A stretch of DNA of 15,960 nt from Bacillota bacterium (GTDB lineage Bacteria > Bacillota > Clostridia > Oscillospirales > Ruminococcaceae). The first letter of the stretch is position 1, and each line of letters opens with the position of its first letter. This document shows, piece by piece, positions 1 through 7,159 of the stretch. The notes below the pieces were generated by a model, which was given only the letters and a program-made list of their open reading frames with translations, searched no databases and was not told where the DNA came from. The stretch spans positions 1-15,960 of the forward strand of contig JAEWZG010000142.1 in NCBI GenBank assembly GCA_023395435.1. The letters are read 5' to 3'. The position numbers were made by a program, and so were the translations under genes.

Positions 1-940
1 CATCTTTTCCAATATTCATACCTGATTTAAGAAGTCTTGAAAATGATTTATTCTTCATAGTATCAGAAAGCTCATTCATGGCAGATGCTATTGACATAGC
101 AACGTCCATTATTGCTCCAAGTGAACCTATAACTATACTTCCCCATATTATTGCCTGTAAATCAATAGGATTCTTCTCGTTCAATAATGTTAATAAAACA
201 AAATCATCATCCATTAAACCTGTTATATGCAGAATCTTATTCATAATAATAGCAAGTAAACCCGCTATTAATATACCACCAATATTCCCAAGAACAGCGC
301 ATAGAGTTTTCTTATTAATTCCGTTAATTATGATAAGGCTCATCAGAATAATAAACACACTTATTATAATAGTAGAAAGATAAATATTATGTCCTTTTAA
401 TATAGAAGGAATATAAACCGCAAAAATAGATGCAGCCGTAAAAATAAGTGAAACAATTGTATTAAAGCCCTTCTTACGCCCGATTATAAGAATAAGAAGC
501 AAAAAGAATGAAACAAGAGCTATTAATGGAACAATTCTATTATGCTCAATATAAGTCCATTCGCCCTCTCCTGTTTCCGAACTAAACGATAAGAGCACTT
601 TATCACCATTTTTTACTTCCTGAGGCTGATAATAATAAAGCTGATCAATCTTCTGCACAGCTTCAACTTTTTCACCTTTTTTAAAGTCTCCTGTGAATTG
701 TGCAACAAATAAAACAAGCTCTTGTTTAACTTCATTACCCTCCCCCTCAAGGGAATAGGATGACTCAATTTTATTATAAACATCCACTACTTTTGCTGGA
801 TACATTTTTACTTCCGATGAACCTGATTTAACTTCAGGCTTGCAGATTGAATAACCAGTACCAATAAATGCAACCGAAAGTACTATTACAATAAAATATA
901 TTAATACTGAATTATTTTGAAATTTATTCTTCCTTTCCAT
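1..940 (-). CDS. YibE/F family multi-pass membrane protein (C-terminus beyond window)
   Basis: This reading frame stays open from an ATG at 940 to the left edge, giving about 313 residues with the C-terminus missing. It has one N-terminal membrane segment (about residues 11-29), a hydrophilic region to about residue 133 that is probably outside the cell, and then a run of hydrophobic segments (136-153, 157-176, 188-206, 215-234, 263-280). The motif GAIMDVAMSIASAMNEL at residues 275-291, followed by SGMNIGKD, is the hallmark of the YibE/F family (related to Lactococcus YibE and YibF). The family has no settled function and transport is only a guess. An in-frame ATG lies 18 bases upstream at 958. 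I prefer 940 because a GAGGA-type ribosome binding site sits just before it. The gene follows the small HEAT-like gene on the same strand. Confidence 0.85.
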   Translation of the reverse strand, partial: MERKNKFQNNSVLIYFIVIVLSVAFIGTGYSICKPEVKSGSSEVKMYPAKVVDVYNKIESSYSLEGEGNEVKQELVLFVAQFTGDFKKGEKVEAVQKIDQLYYYQPQEVKNGDKVLLSFSSETGEGEWTYIEHNRIVPLIALVSFFLLLILIIGRKKGFNTIVSLIFTAASIFAVYIPSILKGHNIYLSTIIISVFIILMSLIIINGINKKTLCAVLGNIGGILIAGLLAIIMNKILHITGLMDDDFVLLTLLNEKNPIDLQAIIWGSIVIGSLGAIMDVAMSIASAMNELSDTMKNKSFSRLLKSGMNIGKD

Positions 941-997
941 AACATCCTCTTTCTTCATAAATTCATTATTCTCTGGAATTTCATTTATATGCTAAAA

Positions 998-1022
998 AGC
1001 AAAAATTATGGAACATTTTGCT
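998..1022 (-). terminator. weak hairpin terminator after the HEAT-like gene
   Basis: A 7-bp stem (AGCAAAA with TTTTGCT, 998-1004 and 1016-1022) with an 11-base loop is followed on the minus strand by TTTTT. The stem is short and AT-rich, so it probably ends only part of the transcription coming from upstream. Confidence 0.4.
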
Positions 1023-1040
1023 CTGTTATTATAATTACAC

Positions 1041-1496
1041 TTAATCGCTTGTTGTTTTTTTTATTTTCTTCAATGCATCATTAATATCTCTTTCAACAAG
1101 TCCGCGCATGCTATCGGCATATTTCAGAGTATCAGCCTTTTCAAGCGCTTCGCAGATAGTATCTGATAATTCAGGCTTATTATCGGCAAGATAAGGCAAA
1201 TGCTTTATGCATGTTCGTGAGGTTATTGGTTTTTCATCACTGATATGATCTAGGATTTTTAATATGCTGTTATTTATTTTATTTTTCTTATCCCATTTTG
1301 AGTTAGCGCAAATAAGAGTCAATGCTCTGTTTCTTACATAAGAATTCTCATTATCAAGCATTGATATAAATTTATCCATATATTCATATACAGAGTCTGA
1401 AATGCCACTTTCTTCTTCAAGCTGCTTCATACAGCCACAAGCATATGTATTTTTCTTATCTTCAAGACCAGTAACAAGTTCAAATATTGATTCCAT
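1041..1496 (-). CDS. small HEAT-repeat-like protein, function unknown
   Basis: This encodes 151 mostly alpha-helical residues with no signal peptide or membrane segment. It reads as tandem helical pairs of HEAT/ARM type. The segment around NSYVRNRALTLICANSKWD (51-69) and the DEKPITSRTCIKHLPYL stretch (87-103) have the spacing and the conserved Arg/Asp/Pro positions of a HEAT repeat. A helix rich in lysine and acidic residues closes the protein (about 131-147). From memory, close relatives in Clostridia are often labelled 'SufBD protein'. I see nothing here linking it to Fe-S cluster assembly, and that label should not be trusted. The ribosome binding site is AAGGGTG. The gene sits between a GntR regulator with a hairpin terminator and a YibE/F membrane protein. 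A scaffold or protein-binding role is the family expectation, and no partner is evident. Confidence 0.8.
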   Translation of the reverse strand: MESIFELVTGLEDKKNTYACGCMKQLEEESGISDSVYEYMDKFISMLDNENSYVRNRALTLICANSKWDKKNKINNSILKILDHISDEKPITSRTCIKHLPYLADNKPELSDTICEALEKADTLKYADSMRGLVERDINDALKKIKKTTSD

Positions 1497-1543
1497 TATA
1501 CATCACCCTTTTTATACTAGCATTATTTACTATATAATGCAAG

Positions 1544-1574
1544 AACAGAGCCTTTCATAATAAAAGGCTCTGTT
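1544..1574 (-). terminator. hairpin terminator of the Re-citrate synthase/GntR operon
   Basis: A perfect 12-bp stem (AACAGAGCCTTT at 1544-1555 with its complement at 1563-1574) and a 7-base loop begin four bases after the regulator's stop codon. The trailing minus-strand sequence (CTTGCATTAT) is only moderately T-rich, so termination may be incomplete. Confidence 0.65.
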
Positions 1575-1577
1575 AAT

Positions 1578-2240
1578 TCATACTTTAATATTTTCGAAAA
1601 AATTGTCTTTTGCAAGTTTGATATGCTCTGCAGTGAGTTTTTCTGCCGCATCGGCATTGTGACTTCTTATTGCGCCAAGAATTTTTCTGTGTTCTTCAAC
1701 CGCAAGCGAAGGTCTTCCACTCGTTTTAAAGGAAAGTTCCCTTGCCTTCTGTATATAGTGGTGGAATAGTGACAGAGTATGCATTAACATTCGACTTCCG
1801 CAAGCACTGAAAATAATTTCATGGAATGCAGTATCTAACTGCCACACCTGAATTGCATCATTTTTGTTTGCATAAAACTCCTGAAGATCAACAACATCAG
1901 AAAGACGTTCAATATCTTTATCTGAAATTTTCTCTGCTGCCCATCGTGCAGCAAGGCCTTCAATAACCTTCCTTATATTATATATATCCTCAATGTCCTT
2001 CTGAGATATACCAACAACTATTGCGCCCTTGTTTGGGACCGTTTTTACTAGTCCTTCAAGCTCAAGCTGTCGTAAGGCTTCTCGTACAGGAGTACGGCTG
2101 ACACCAAGCTCGGCAGAAAGCTTGCATTCTATAAGACTTTCACCTGGCTTTATAACGTTGTCGAGAATTGATTTTTCAATTTCTGAGAAAACCAATGCTC
2201 TTAATGAATTTGAATCGGTAATCTGCCCAATCTGCTTCAT
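1578..2240 (-). CDS. GntR-family (FadR/FCD subfamily) transcriptional regulator
   Basis: This is a 220-residue metabolite-responsive repressor or activator. The N-terminal winged helix-turn-helix is clear, with LSAELGVSRTPVREALRQLE at residues 41-60. The C-terminal all-helical FCD domain keeps the usual metal-site residues: Asp136 and His140 in DTAFH, His184 in EEHRKIL, and His206 in AEHIK. The frame is open further upstream into the end of the preceding gene. The ATG at 2240 is the likely start because GGTGGTGA lies just before it and it follows the stop of the Re-citrate-synthase-like gene by 16 bp. The two genes are therefore co-transcribed. The family binds yGT-AT-ACr palindromes, and exactly that core (TGTATACA) sits on the operon promoter, so autoregulation is likely. 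The ligand is unknown. Given the neighbour, a carboxylic acid such as citrate, or a related intermediate, is a fair guess. Confidence 0.9.
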   Translation of the reverse strand: MKQIGQITDSNSLRALVFSEIEKSILDNVIKPGESLIECKLSAELGVSRTPVREALRQLELEGLVKTVPNKGAIVVGISQKDIEDIYNIRKVIEGLAARWAAEKISDKDIERLSDVVDLQEFYANKNDAIQVWQLDTAFHEIIFSACGSRMLMHTLSLFHHYIQKARELSFKTSGRPSLAVEEHRKILGAIRSHNADAAEKLTAEHIKLAKDNFFENIKV

Positions 2241-2256
2241 ATTATTCACCACCAGT

Positions 2257-3633
2257 TTATCCAATAATAAATCTTTGTGGTGCAAGTTCATTGATTTTGT
2301 CAACAAGCTCTTCATCACTTATTACTGTCTGTCTTCCATTATCATATTCGCCGTCAATCCATTCTTTGATTTTTAATACGAGCTCATCTTTTTTCTCAAT
2401 CTTATTGCTGTCATCAAGCTCATAGAAATTATTGATCCAATATGCAATTCCAGCAAGACCTGATGTGTTACTTACTGCAACAGAAATTGGTCTGTTTAAA
2501 ATTTTCTTTGTATCAAAAATATTATAGATTTCTTCGTCCTTTAAAAGTCCATCAGCGTGAATTCCAGCTCTTGTTACATTAAAATGCTTTCCCACAAAAG
2601 GAGTCATTGCTGGAATTTCGTAGCCGATTTCCTTCTCAAAATATCTTGCTATATCTGTGACTGCTGTTGGGTCCATTCCGTCCATTGTTCCACGAAGTGA
2701 AGCATATTCAAATACCATTGCTTCAAGCGGAACGTTACCTGTTCTTTCACCAATACCTAAAAGTGAACAGTTTACAGCAGATGCACCATACAACCAAGCG
2801 GTTGTTGCATTTGTTACACCTTTATAGAAATCGTTATGACCATGCCATTCAAGAAGCTCTGATGGTACTTCAGCATAATGCTGTAAGCCATATATAATTC
2901 CTGGGACACTTCTTGGTGGTGCAACGCCTGTGAAAGGTATTCCATAGCCCATCGTATCGCAGGCACGGATTTTTACAGGAATATTAGCCTGCTTGCCCAT
3001 TTCCATTAATGCACTTGCAAAAGGAACAACAAAGCCGAAAAAGTCAGCTCTTGTAATATCTTCAAAGTGACAACGTGGATTTACACCAGCTTCAATAGCA
3101 TCAGATACTACAGAAAGATAATGGTCGAGAGCCTGCTTTCTTGTCATATTAAGCTTTTTGAATATATGATAGTCAGAGCAGGAAACCAAAATTCCTGTTT
3201 CTTTGATTCCGATATCTTTTACAAGCTTGAAATCGCTTTTTGTTGCTCTTATCCATGTTGTAATTTCAGGGAATGTGTATCCTCGATCCAAGCATTTATC
3301 CAAGGCTTCCCTGTCTTTTTTGCTATAAACAAAAAATTCAGTCTGTCTTACAATTCCGTTTGGTCCGCTAAGCCTGTGTAACAAATCAAATATATCAACA
3401 ATCTGCTTTGGTGAATATGGGGACTGTGATTGCTGACCGTCACGGAAAGTTGTGTCTGTAATCCATATGTTTTCAGGGGTATTAATAGGCACCTTCCTAA
3501 AATTGAACGGAGTTTTTGGAACTTCACTATAAGGAAATAAATCCCTAAATAGATTAGGTTCTTCAACATCCTGAATTGTGTACTTGTATGGGTCCTGTTC
3601 CAGTAAATTTGATTTTTTGCTTAATTCAATCAT
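2257..3633 (-). CDS. Re-citrate synthase-like enzyme (isopropylmalate/homocitrate synthase family)
   Basis: This 458-residue protein of the DRE-TIM metallolyase superfamily condenses acetyl-CoA with a 2-oxo acid. Visible motifs are the signature DTTFRDGQQ at residues 60-68, the metal-binding HGHND at 264-268, and GIGERTGN at 293-300. It has an N-terminal extension of about 50 residues. It lacks the C-terminal leucine-binding regulatory domain of LeuA. The DTTFRDGQQ form and the sequence after it (DLLHRLSGPNGIVRQTEFF) resemble what I recall of the Clostridium kluyveri Re-citrate synthase group, the oxygen-sensitive enzyme that makes citrate from oxaloacetate in anaerobes lacking ordinary citrate synthase. 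Homocitrate or isopropylmalate synthase activity is not excluded by sequence alone. The frame could begin at a GTG at 3642, but that codon is part of the ribosome binding site AGGTGA that serves the ATG at 3633. It is the first gene of an operon with the GntR regulator. Confidence 0.82.
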   Translation of the reverse strand: MIELSKKSNLLEQDPYKYTIQDVEEPNLFRDLFPYSEVPKTPFNFRKVPINTPENIWITDTTFRDGQQSQSPYSPKQIVDIFDLLHRLSGPNGIVRQTEFFVYSKKDREALDKCLDRGYTFPEITTWIRATKSDFKLVKDIGIKETGILVSCSDYHIFKKLNMTRKQALDHYLSVVSDAIEAGVNPRCHFEDITRADFFGFVVPFASALMEMGKQANIPVKIRACDTMGYGIPFTGVAPPRSVPGIIYGLQHYAEVPSELLEWHGHNDFYKGVTNATTAWLYGASAVNCSLLGIGERTGNVPLEAMVFEYASLRGTMDGMDPTAVTDIARYFEKEIGYEIPAMTPFVGKHFNVTRAGIHADGLLKDEEIYNIFDTKKILNRPISVAVSNTSGLAGIAYWINNFYELDDSNKIEKKDELVLKIKEWIDGEYDNGRQTVISDEELVDKINELAPQRFIIG

Positions 3634-3656
3634 TTCTATCACCTATCTTATTATTT

Positions 3657-3680
3657 TGTATCATTGTATACAATTATACA
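3657..3680. promoter_or_regulatory. 24-bp palindromic operator, predicted GntR/FCD site
   Basis: Eleven of 12 base pairs are symmetric about a centre between 3668 and 3669. The left half is TGTATCATTGTA and the right half TACAATTATACA. The inner 12 bases, ATTGTATACAAT, are a perfect palindrome with the TGTATACA core that fits the yGT-ACr consensus of FadR-type GntR proteins. The site covers the -10 box and probable start point of the Re-citrate-synthase-like operon, where a bound repressor would block RNA polymerase. That the GntR protein of this operon binds it is an inference. Confidence 0.7.
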
Positions 3681-3700
3681 TATAAATGAAGCTTTGTCAA
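3673..3700 (-). promoter_or_regulatory. promoter of the Re-citrate synthase/GntR operon
   Basis: On the minus strand a perfect -35 box TTGACA (3695-3700) and a perfect -10 box TATAAT (3673-3678) are 16 bp apart. Transcription should begin near 3666, leaving a leader of about 33 bases before the ATG at 3633. Confidence 0.85.
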
Positions 3701-3862
3701 TATTTTTTGAAATTTTATTTTTTTTATAATTCATTTATATTTATATTCAATCAAAATATAGGACAATTATTATGGATTTTGCAAGAAGTGTTTTCAATTA
3801 TTGCATAAAATTATTTTTTATTATTTGTTTTTGGTTATTTATTAAGTTTATCCAAAATAAAG

Positions 3863-3891
3863 TTGACAATACTTAGAAATAGTAGTAAAAT
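3863..3891 (+). promoter_or_regulatory. promoter of the zur-znu operon
   Basis: The -35 box TTGACA (3863-3868) and -10 box TAAAAT (3886-3891) are separated by exactly 17 bp. The predicted start is near 3898. The 160 or so bases between this and the divergent promoter at 3700 are AT-rich and hold nothing else I can identify. Confidence 0.85.
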
Positions 3892-3902
3892 TAAATATGA
3901 AA

Positions 3903-3919
3903 TTGAAAATCATTTTCAA
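3903..3919. promoter_or_regulatory. Fur-family operator (7-1-7 box), probable Zur box
   Basis: The sequence TTGAAAATCATTTTCAA is a perfect inverted repeat of 8 bp around a single base. It contains the 7-1-7 form TGAAAAT-C-ATTTTCA, the architecture shared by Fur, Zur and PerR boxes. It lies about 5 to 21 bases after the predicted start site and just before the ribosome binding site of the Fur-family gene, as expected for an autoregulated zinc-uptake operon. Confidence 0.75.
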
Positions 3920-3934
3920 ATAGAGGTGATAAAC

Positions 3935-4360
3935 TTGGATAATACGAGTTACAGAACAAAACAGCGTGAATATATTCTTTCATTTTTTAAAGATAATGCT
4001 GGAAAGCACTTTACTGCAGAGGATATTTTTGAGCTTCTTAAGTCTCAGGGTAACAGTGTTGGTAAATCAACTGTATATCGTTATCTTGAAAAGCTTGAGA
4101 AAACCAACTTGGTGAGAAAGTATATTGCTGATGATGGTGCATCAGCCTGTTTCGAATATATTGATAACAATACTCATTGTGATGAACACTTTCATTTCAA
4201 ATGCTCATCATGTGGTGTGCTATTGCATGTTGACTGTGATTATATAGGAAGCCTGAATAATCATATTATGTCCCACCATAATTTTGAAATAGACTATTCT
4301 AAAACAGTGCTTTATGGCATTTGTTCAGATTGCCTACAGGCAAGACATAAAGGAGATTGA
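3935..4360 (+). CDS. zur: Fur-family metalloregulator, probably the zinc repressor Zur
   Basis: This 141-residue protein has a Fur-type winged helix (about residues 1-75, with recognition region SVGKSTVYRYLEKL at 41-54). The dimerisation domain carries the structural zinc site Cys90-x-x-Cys93 and Cys130-x-x-Cys133, plus the His/Asp-rich segment HCDEHFHFKC at 81-90. The start is a TTG at 3935, preceded by GAGGTGAT. A longer frame beginning at 3863 is ruled out because that codon lies in the -35 box. Three bases separate its stop from the start of znuA. The sequence does not by itself separate Zur from Fur or PerR. The zinc transporter genes behind it are the reason for choosing Zur. With zinc bound it should repress its own operon through the box at 3903-3919. 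Confidence 0.88.
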   Translation: MDNTSYRTKQREYILSFFKDNAGKHFTAEDIFELLKSQGNSVGKSTVYRYLEKLEKTNLVRKYIADDGASACFEYIDNNTHCDEHFHFKCSSCGVLLHVDCDYIGSLNNHIMSHHNFEIDYSKTVLYGICSDCLQARHKGD

Positions 4361-4363
4361 TTT

Positions 4364-5299
4364 ATGAAAAAAATACTTAGCTTTATTTGCTGTGCAATCC
4401 TTGTTTTTTCTATGGCAGGATGTACAGATGAAAACAAAAAGGATAACGGAAAGCTTAAAATAATTGCTACACTATACCCTCAATATGACTTTGCAAAGCA
4501 GATTGTCGGTGATAAGGCAGATGTTGAATTGCTTTTACCCGCTGGTGTTGACAGCCATTCATATGATCCTACTGCTTCTGATATTATTGATATTGGCAAA
4601 TCAGACATGTTTATATATACAGGGAAGTATATGGAGGTTTGGGCTGATAAGGTAATAAAAAGTACAAAAAGCAAAAAACTCAAGGTGGTTGATGTTTCAA
4701 AAGGTATTACTCTTGAAAAGACAGAAGAACACGAGGAAGAGGAACATGAAGAACCTGAAGAACATCATCATGAATATGATCCCCATATATGGACTGATCC
4801 ACAATACGCTAAAATAATGGTTGATAATATTGTCAATGGTCTTTGTGAAATTGATGAGAAAAATTCGGATTTCTATAAATCAAACGCAGTGAAATACAAA
4901 AAAGAGCTTGACAGAATTGACAGTGAACTTAAAGATGTTATATCAACATCAAAGCATACCGAACTTTTTTTTGCTGGAAGATTCGCATTGCATTATTTTG
5001 CTGAACGATATAATCTTAAATACACTGCCGCTTATGATTCATGCTCAACAGAAACAGAACCAAGTGCAAAGGCTGTTTCAGAAATTATAAAACAAATGAA
5101 GGAAAAGAAAATTAAGGTTATTTTCTATGAAGAGCTTGTTGATCCAAAGGTTGCAAAGGCTATAGCTAAAGAAACCGGTGCTGAACCTTTAATTTTACAC
5201 TCATGTCATAATGTTTCAAAAGATGAACTTAAAGCAGGGATAACTTATATTCAATTAATGAAACAGAATATCATAAACCTCAGGAAGGGGCTTAATTAA
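4364..5299 (+). CDS. znuA: zinc ABC transporter substrate-binding lipoprotein (ZnuA/AdcA family)
   Basis: This 311-residue cluster A-I solute-binding protein is anchored outside the membrane. A signal peptide ends in a lipobox with Cys20 (SMAGC). Conserved metal-site residues include His65 in GVDSHSYDP and His141 in DPHIWTDP. Between them lies the His/Glu-rich loop typical of zinc binders (121-137, including EEHEEEEHEE and HHH). The usual third ligand motif, HAAFGYF, appears here as GRFALHYF (205-212), so the standard His is Arg206. A pair of histidines in LHSCHN (His279, His282) lies near where the last acidic ligand is usually found. I recall this variant from other Clostridia. The ribosome binding site is AAGGAG. 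The stop overlaps the start of znuC by one base. Confidence 0.9.
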   Translation: MKKILSFICCAILVFSMAGCTDENKKDNGKLKIIATLYPQYDFAKQIVGDKADVELLLPAGVDSHSYDPTASDIIDIGKSDMFIYTGKYMEVWADKVIKSTKSKKLKVVDVSKGITLEKTEEHEEEEHEEPEEHHHEYDPHIWTDPQYAKIMVDNIVNGLCEIDEKNSDFYKSNAVKYKKELDRIDSELKDVISTSKHTELFFAGRFALHYFAERYNLKYTAAYDSCSTETEPSAKAVSEIIKQMKEKKIKVIFYEELVDPKVAKAIAKETGAEPLILHSCHNVSKDELKAGITYIQLMKQNIINLRKGLN

Positions 5300-6018
5300 T
5301 GGCATTGCTAACTTGCAAAAACCTTTGTGTAAACTATGATAATTTTCACGCCGTTTCAGACATAAGCTTTTCTATTGAAAAAGGCGACTATGTTTTTGTT
5401 ATCGGCGAAAATGGTTCTGGTAAAAGTACACTTATCAAAACAATCGCAGGACTTTTAAAACCAAAAAGCGGAGATATTATTTTCGGTGATGACACCACAA
5501 ATAAAATAGGATATCTTCCGCAACAAACTGTTATTCAACGGGACTTCCCTGCCTCAGTTTATGAAGTTGTTCTGTCGGGTTGTCTTAATAGCAAGGGTAT
5601 TATACCTTTCTATACAAAAAAAGACAAAAAACGCGCTGATGAAAATATCGCTAAGCTTGGTATCAAGCACCTAAAACATAAATGCTATCGTGAACTTTCA
5701 GGCGGTCAGCAGCAAAGAGTTCTTTTAGCAAGAGCATTATGTGCAACAAAAGACTTATTAATTCTTGATGAACCTGTTGCAGGGCTTGATCCGATTGTTA
5801 CTGCTGAAATGTACAAAATAATTAAAAAACTTAATGAAGAAAATAATATTACTATTATAATGGTTTCACACGATATTGATTCTGCTGTAAACAATGCAAA
5901 CAAAATCCTCCATATGGATAACAGCCTTTTATTCTTCGGAACATCTGTCGAATATAAAGAAAGTGAGATCGGCAAAAAATTCTTAGGAGGAAAACACAAT
6001 GCTTGCGATGATAAATGA
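5299..6018 (+). CDS. znuC: zinc ABC transporter ATP-binding protein
   Basis: This 239-residue ATPase powers zinc import from the inner face of the membrane. All diagnostic motifs are intact: Walker A GENGSGKST (36-44), the Q-loop LPQQ, signature LSGGQQQR (133-140), Walker B LLILDEP (153-159) and the H-loop His191 in MVSHD. Length is normal for ZnuC/AdcC/MntB-type subunits. It starts one base inside the stop codon of znuA and overlaps znuB by 20 bp, so the three subunits are probably made by coupled translation. Zinc rather than manganese specificity is inferred from the His-rich loop of the binding protein and the Fur-family regulator in the operon. Confidence 0.93.
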   Translation: MALLTCKNLCVNYDNFHAVSDISFSIEKGDYVFVIGENGSGKSTLIKTIAGLLKPKSGDIIFGDDTTNKIGYLPQQTVIQRDFPASVYEVVLSGCLNSKGIIPFYTKKDKKRADENIAKLGIKHLKHKCYRELSGGQQQRVLLARALCATKDLLILDEPVAGLDPIVTAEMYKIIKKLNEENNITIIMVSHDIDSAVNNANKILHMDNSLLFFGTSVEYKESEIGKKFLGGKHNACDDK

Positions 6019-6817
6019 TTTTCTTTCCTTTGATTTTATACGAAAGGCTTTACTTGTAGGCGGTCTTGTTTCTCTTTGTGCCGCTTTGCTTGGCGTTAGT
6101 CTTGTACTTAAAAGATATTCAATGATTGGTGACGGATTATCTCACGTTGGATTTGGTGCGTTATCTGTTGCTATGGCACTTAATCTTGCACCTCTACAGG
6201 TTTCTGTACCAGTAGTAGTTGTTGCTGCATTTCTTTTGCTTAAAATAAGTGAAAATGGCAAAATAAAGGGAGATGCTGCCATTGCATTAATATCAAGCAG
6301 TTCAATAGCAATAGGTGTAATTGCAACTTCACTTAAAAACGGAATGAATATGGACGTAATGAGTTATATGTTCGGTTCAGCTCTTGCTATTACTGATAAT
6401 GACTCAAGAATTTCTATTATACTTTCTATTGCTGTACTAATTGTTTTTATCTTATTTTATAACAGGCTGTTTGCTGTTACCTTTGATGAGAATTTTTCAA
6501 AGGCTTCTGGGACAAATGTTAAAGCATTCAATATGATGATAGCCTTCCTTACAGCTATTACTATTGTAATAGGGATGAGAATAATGGGAACAATGTTAAT
6601 ATCAAGCCTTATCATCTTCCCTGCATTGAGTTCTATGAGAATATTCAAGAACTTTCGAAGTGTAATTATTTCTTCGGCAATAATTTCAGTTTGTTGCTTC
6701 TTTATGGGCATATTTGCTTCGTTTGTTTATGAAGTACCTGCTGGAGCAAGTGTTGTTGTAGCTAATCTTACTGTTTTTTTGATTTTTTCTATGTTAGGAT
6801 TTATTAGAAAAAAATAG
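5999..6817 (+). CDS. znuB: zinc ABC transporter permease (ABC-3 family)
   Basis: This 272-residue integral membrane permease has about eight hydrophobic segments across its length. It shows the ABC-3 family features GDGLSHVGFGALSVA near residues 43-57 and LISSLIIFPALSS in the second half, the segment that contacts the ATPase and lines the pathway. The ribosome binding site TAGGAGG lies inside the end of znuC. It is the last gene of the operon. I find no clear terminator after it, so some transcripts may continue into secG. Confidence 0.93.
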   Translation: MLAMINDFLSFDFIRKALLVGGLVSLCAALLGVSLVLKRYSMIGDGLSHVGFGALSVAMALNLAPLQVSVPVVVVAAFLLLKISENGKIKGDAAIALISSSSIAIGVIATSLKNGMNMDVMSYMFGSALAITDNDSRISIILSIAVLIVFILFYNRLFAVTFDENFSKASGTNVKAFNMMIAFLTAITIVIGMRIMGTMLISSLIIFPALSSMRIFKNFRSVIISSAIISVCCFFMGIFASFVYEVPAGASVVVANLTVFLIFSMLGFIRKK

Positions 6818-6839
6818 CAAAGTAAATTATAATAAGGAC

Positions 6840-6868
6840 TTGCAAATAAATTTAATATATGATATACT
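6840..6868 (+). promoter_or_regulatory. promoter of secG
   Basis: TTGCAA (6840-6845) and TATACT (6863-6868) are 17 bp apart. The predicted start is near 6875, about 30 bases before the secG start codon. Confidence 0.7.
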
Positions 6869-6903
6869 TTATTAGAATGTTAAAGTTTTACGGAGGGTTA
6901 TTG

Positions 6904-7146
6904 ATGAATACTATTCAGCTTATCAGTGGTATATTATTGGTAATAGCATGTGTAATTATAATTCTAGTTGTTCTTGTTCAGGACAGTAAGGACCCAGGAA
7001 TGACATCAGCTATTACAGGTTCTTCTAATGATTCTTTCTTTGGAAGAAACGGTAGCAAGACAAGAGACTCAAAGGTTGCAAACTTCACAAAAGTTGCTGC
7101 TTTTATTTTCTTCGGAGTAACTTTGCTTGTTAATATACTAAAGTAA
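6904..7146 (+). CDS. secG: preprotein translocase subunit SecG
   Basis: This 80-residue protein has two membrane segments (about 3-22 and 59-78) joined by a polar Gly/Ser-rich loop. The loop contains GITGS-like sequence (AITGSSNDSFFGRNG), the classic SecG signature. It assists SecYE in protein export. The frame extends upstream, but the ATG at 6904 is preceded by CGGAGGG and gives the normal length. The upstream ATG at 6859 overlaps the -10 box. secG followed by rnr is a conserved Firmicutes arrangement. Confidence 0.93.
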   Translation: MNTIQLISGILLVIACVIIILVVLVQDSKDPGMTSAITGSSNDSFFGRNGSKTRDSKVANFTKVAAFIFFGVTLLVNILK

Positions 7147-7159
7147 AAATGATTAATTT

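Noticed and set aside
78..383. Plus-strand open frame of about 100 codons at the left edge
   Set aside because: It lies antisense to the clearly recognisable YibE/F gene, has no ribosome binding site and shows no family resemblance.
1514..1542. Possible promoter TTGCAT-17-TAGTAT for the HEAT-like gene (minus strand)
   Set aside because: The predicted start would fall within the ribosome binding site AAGGGTG, leaving almost no leader. Read-through past the imperfect terminator at 1544-1574 is as likely.
2241..2318. Longer N-terminus of the GntR regulator starting inside the Re-citrate-synthase-like gene
   Set aside because: It would overlap the upstream gene by about 60 bases. The ATG at 2240 has a ribosome binding site and gives the usual family length.
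3863..3934. Longer N-terminus of the Fur-family protein starting at a TTG at 3863
   Set aside because: The TTG is the first half of the -35 box TTGACA, and the extra 24 codons span the -10 box and the operator. The TTG at 3935 has a proper ribosome binding site and gives a normal Fur-family N-terminus.
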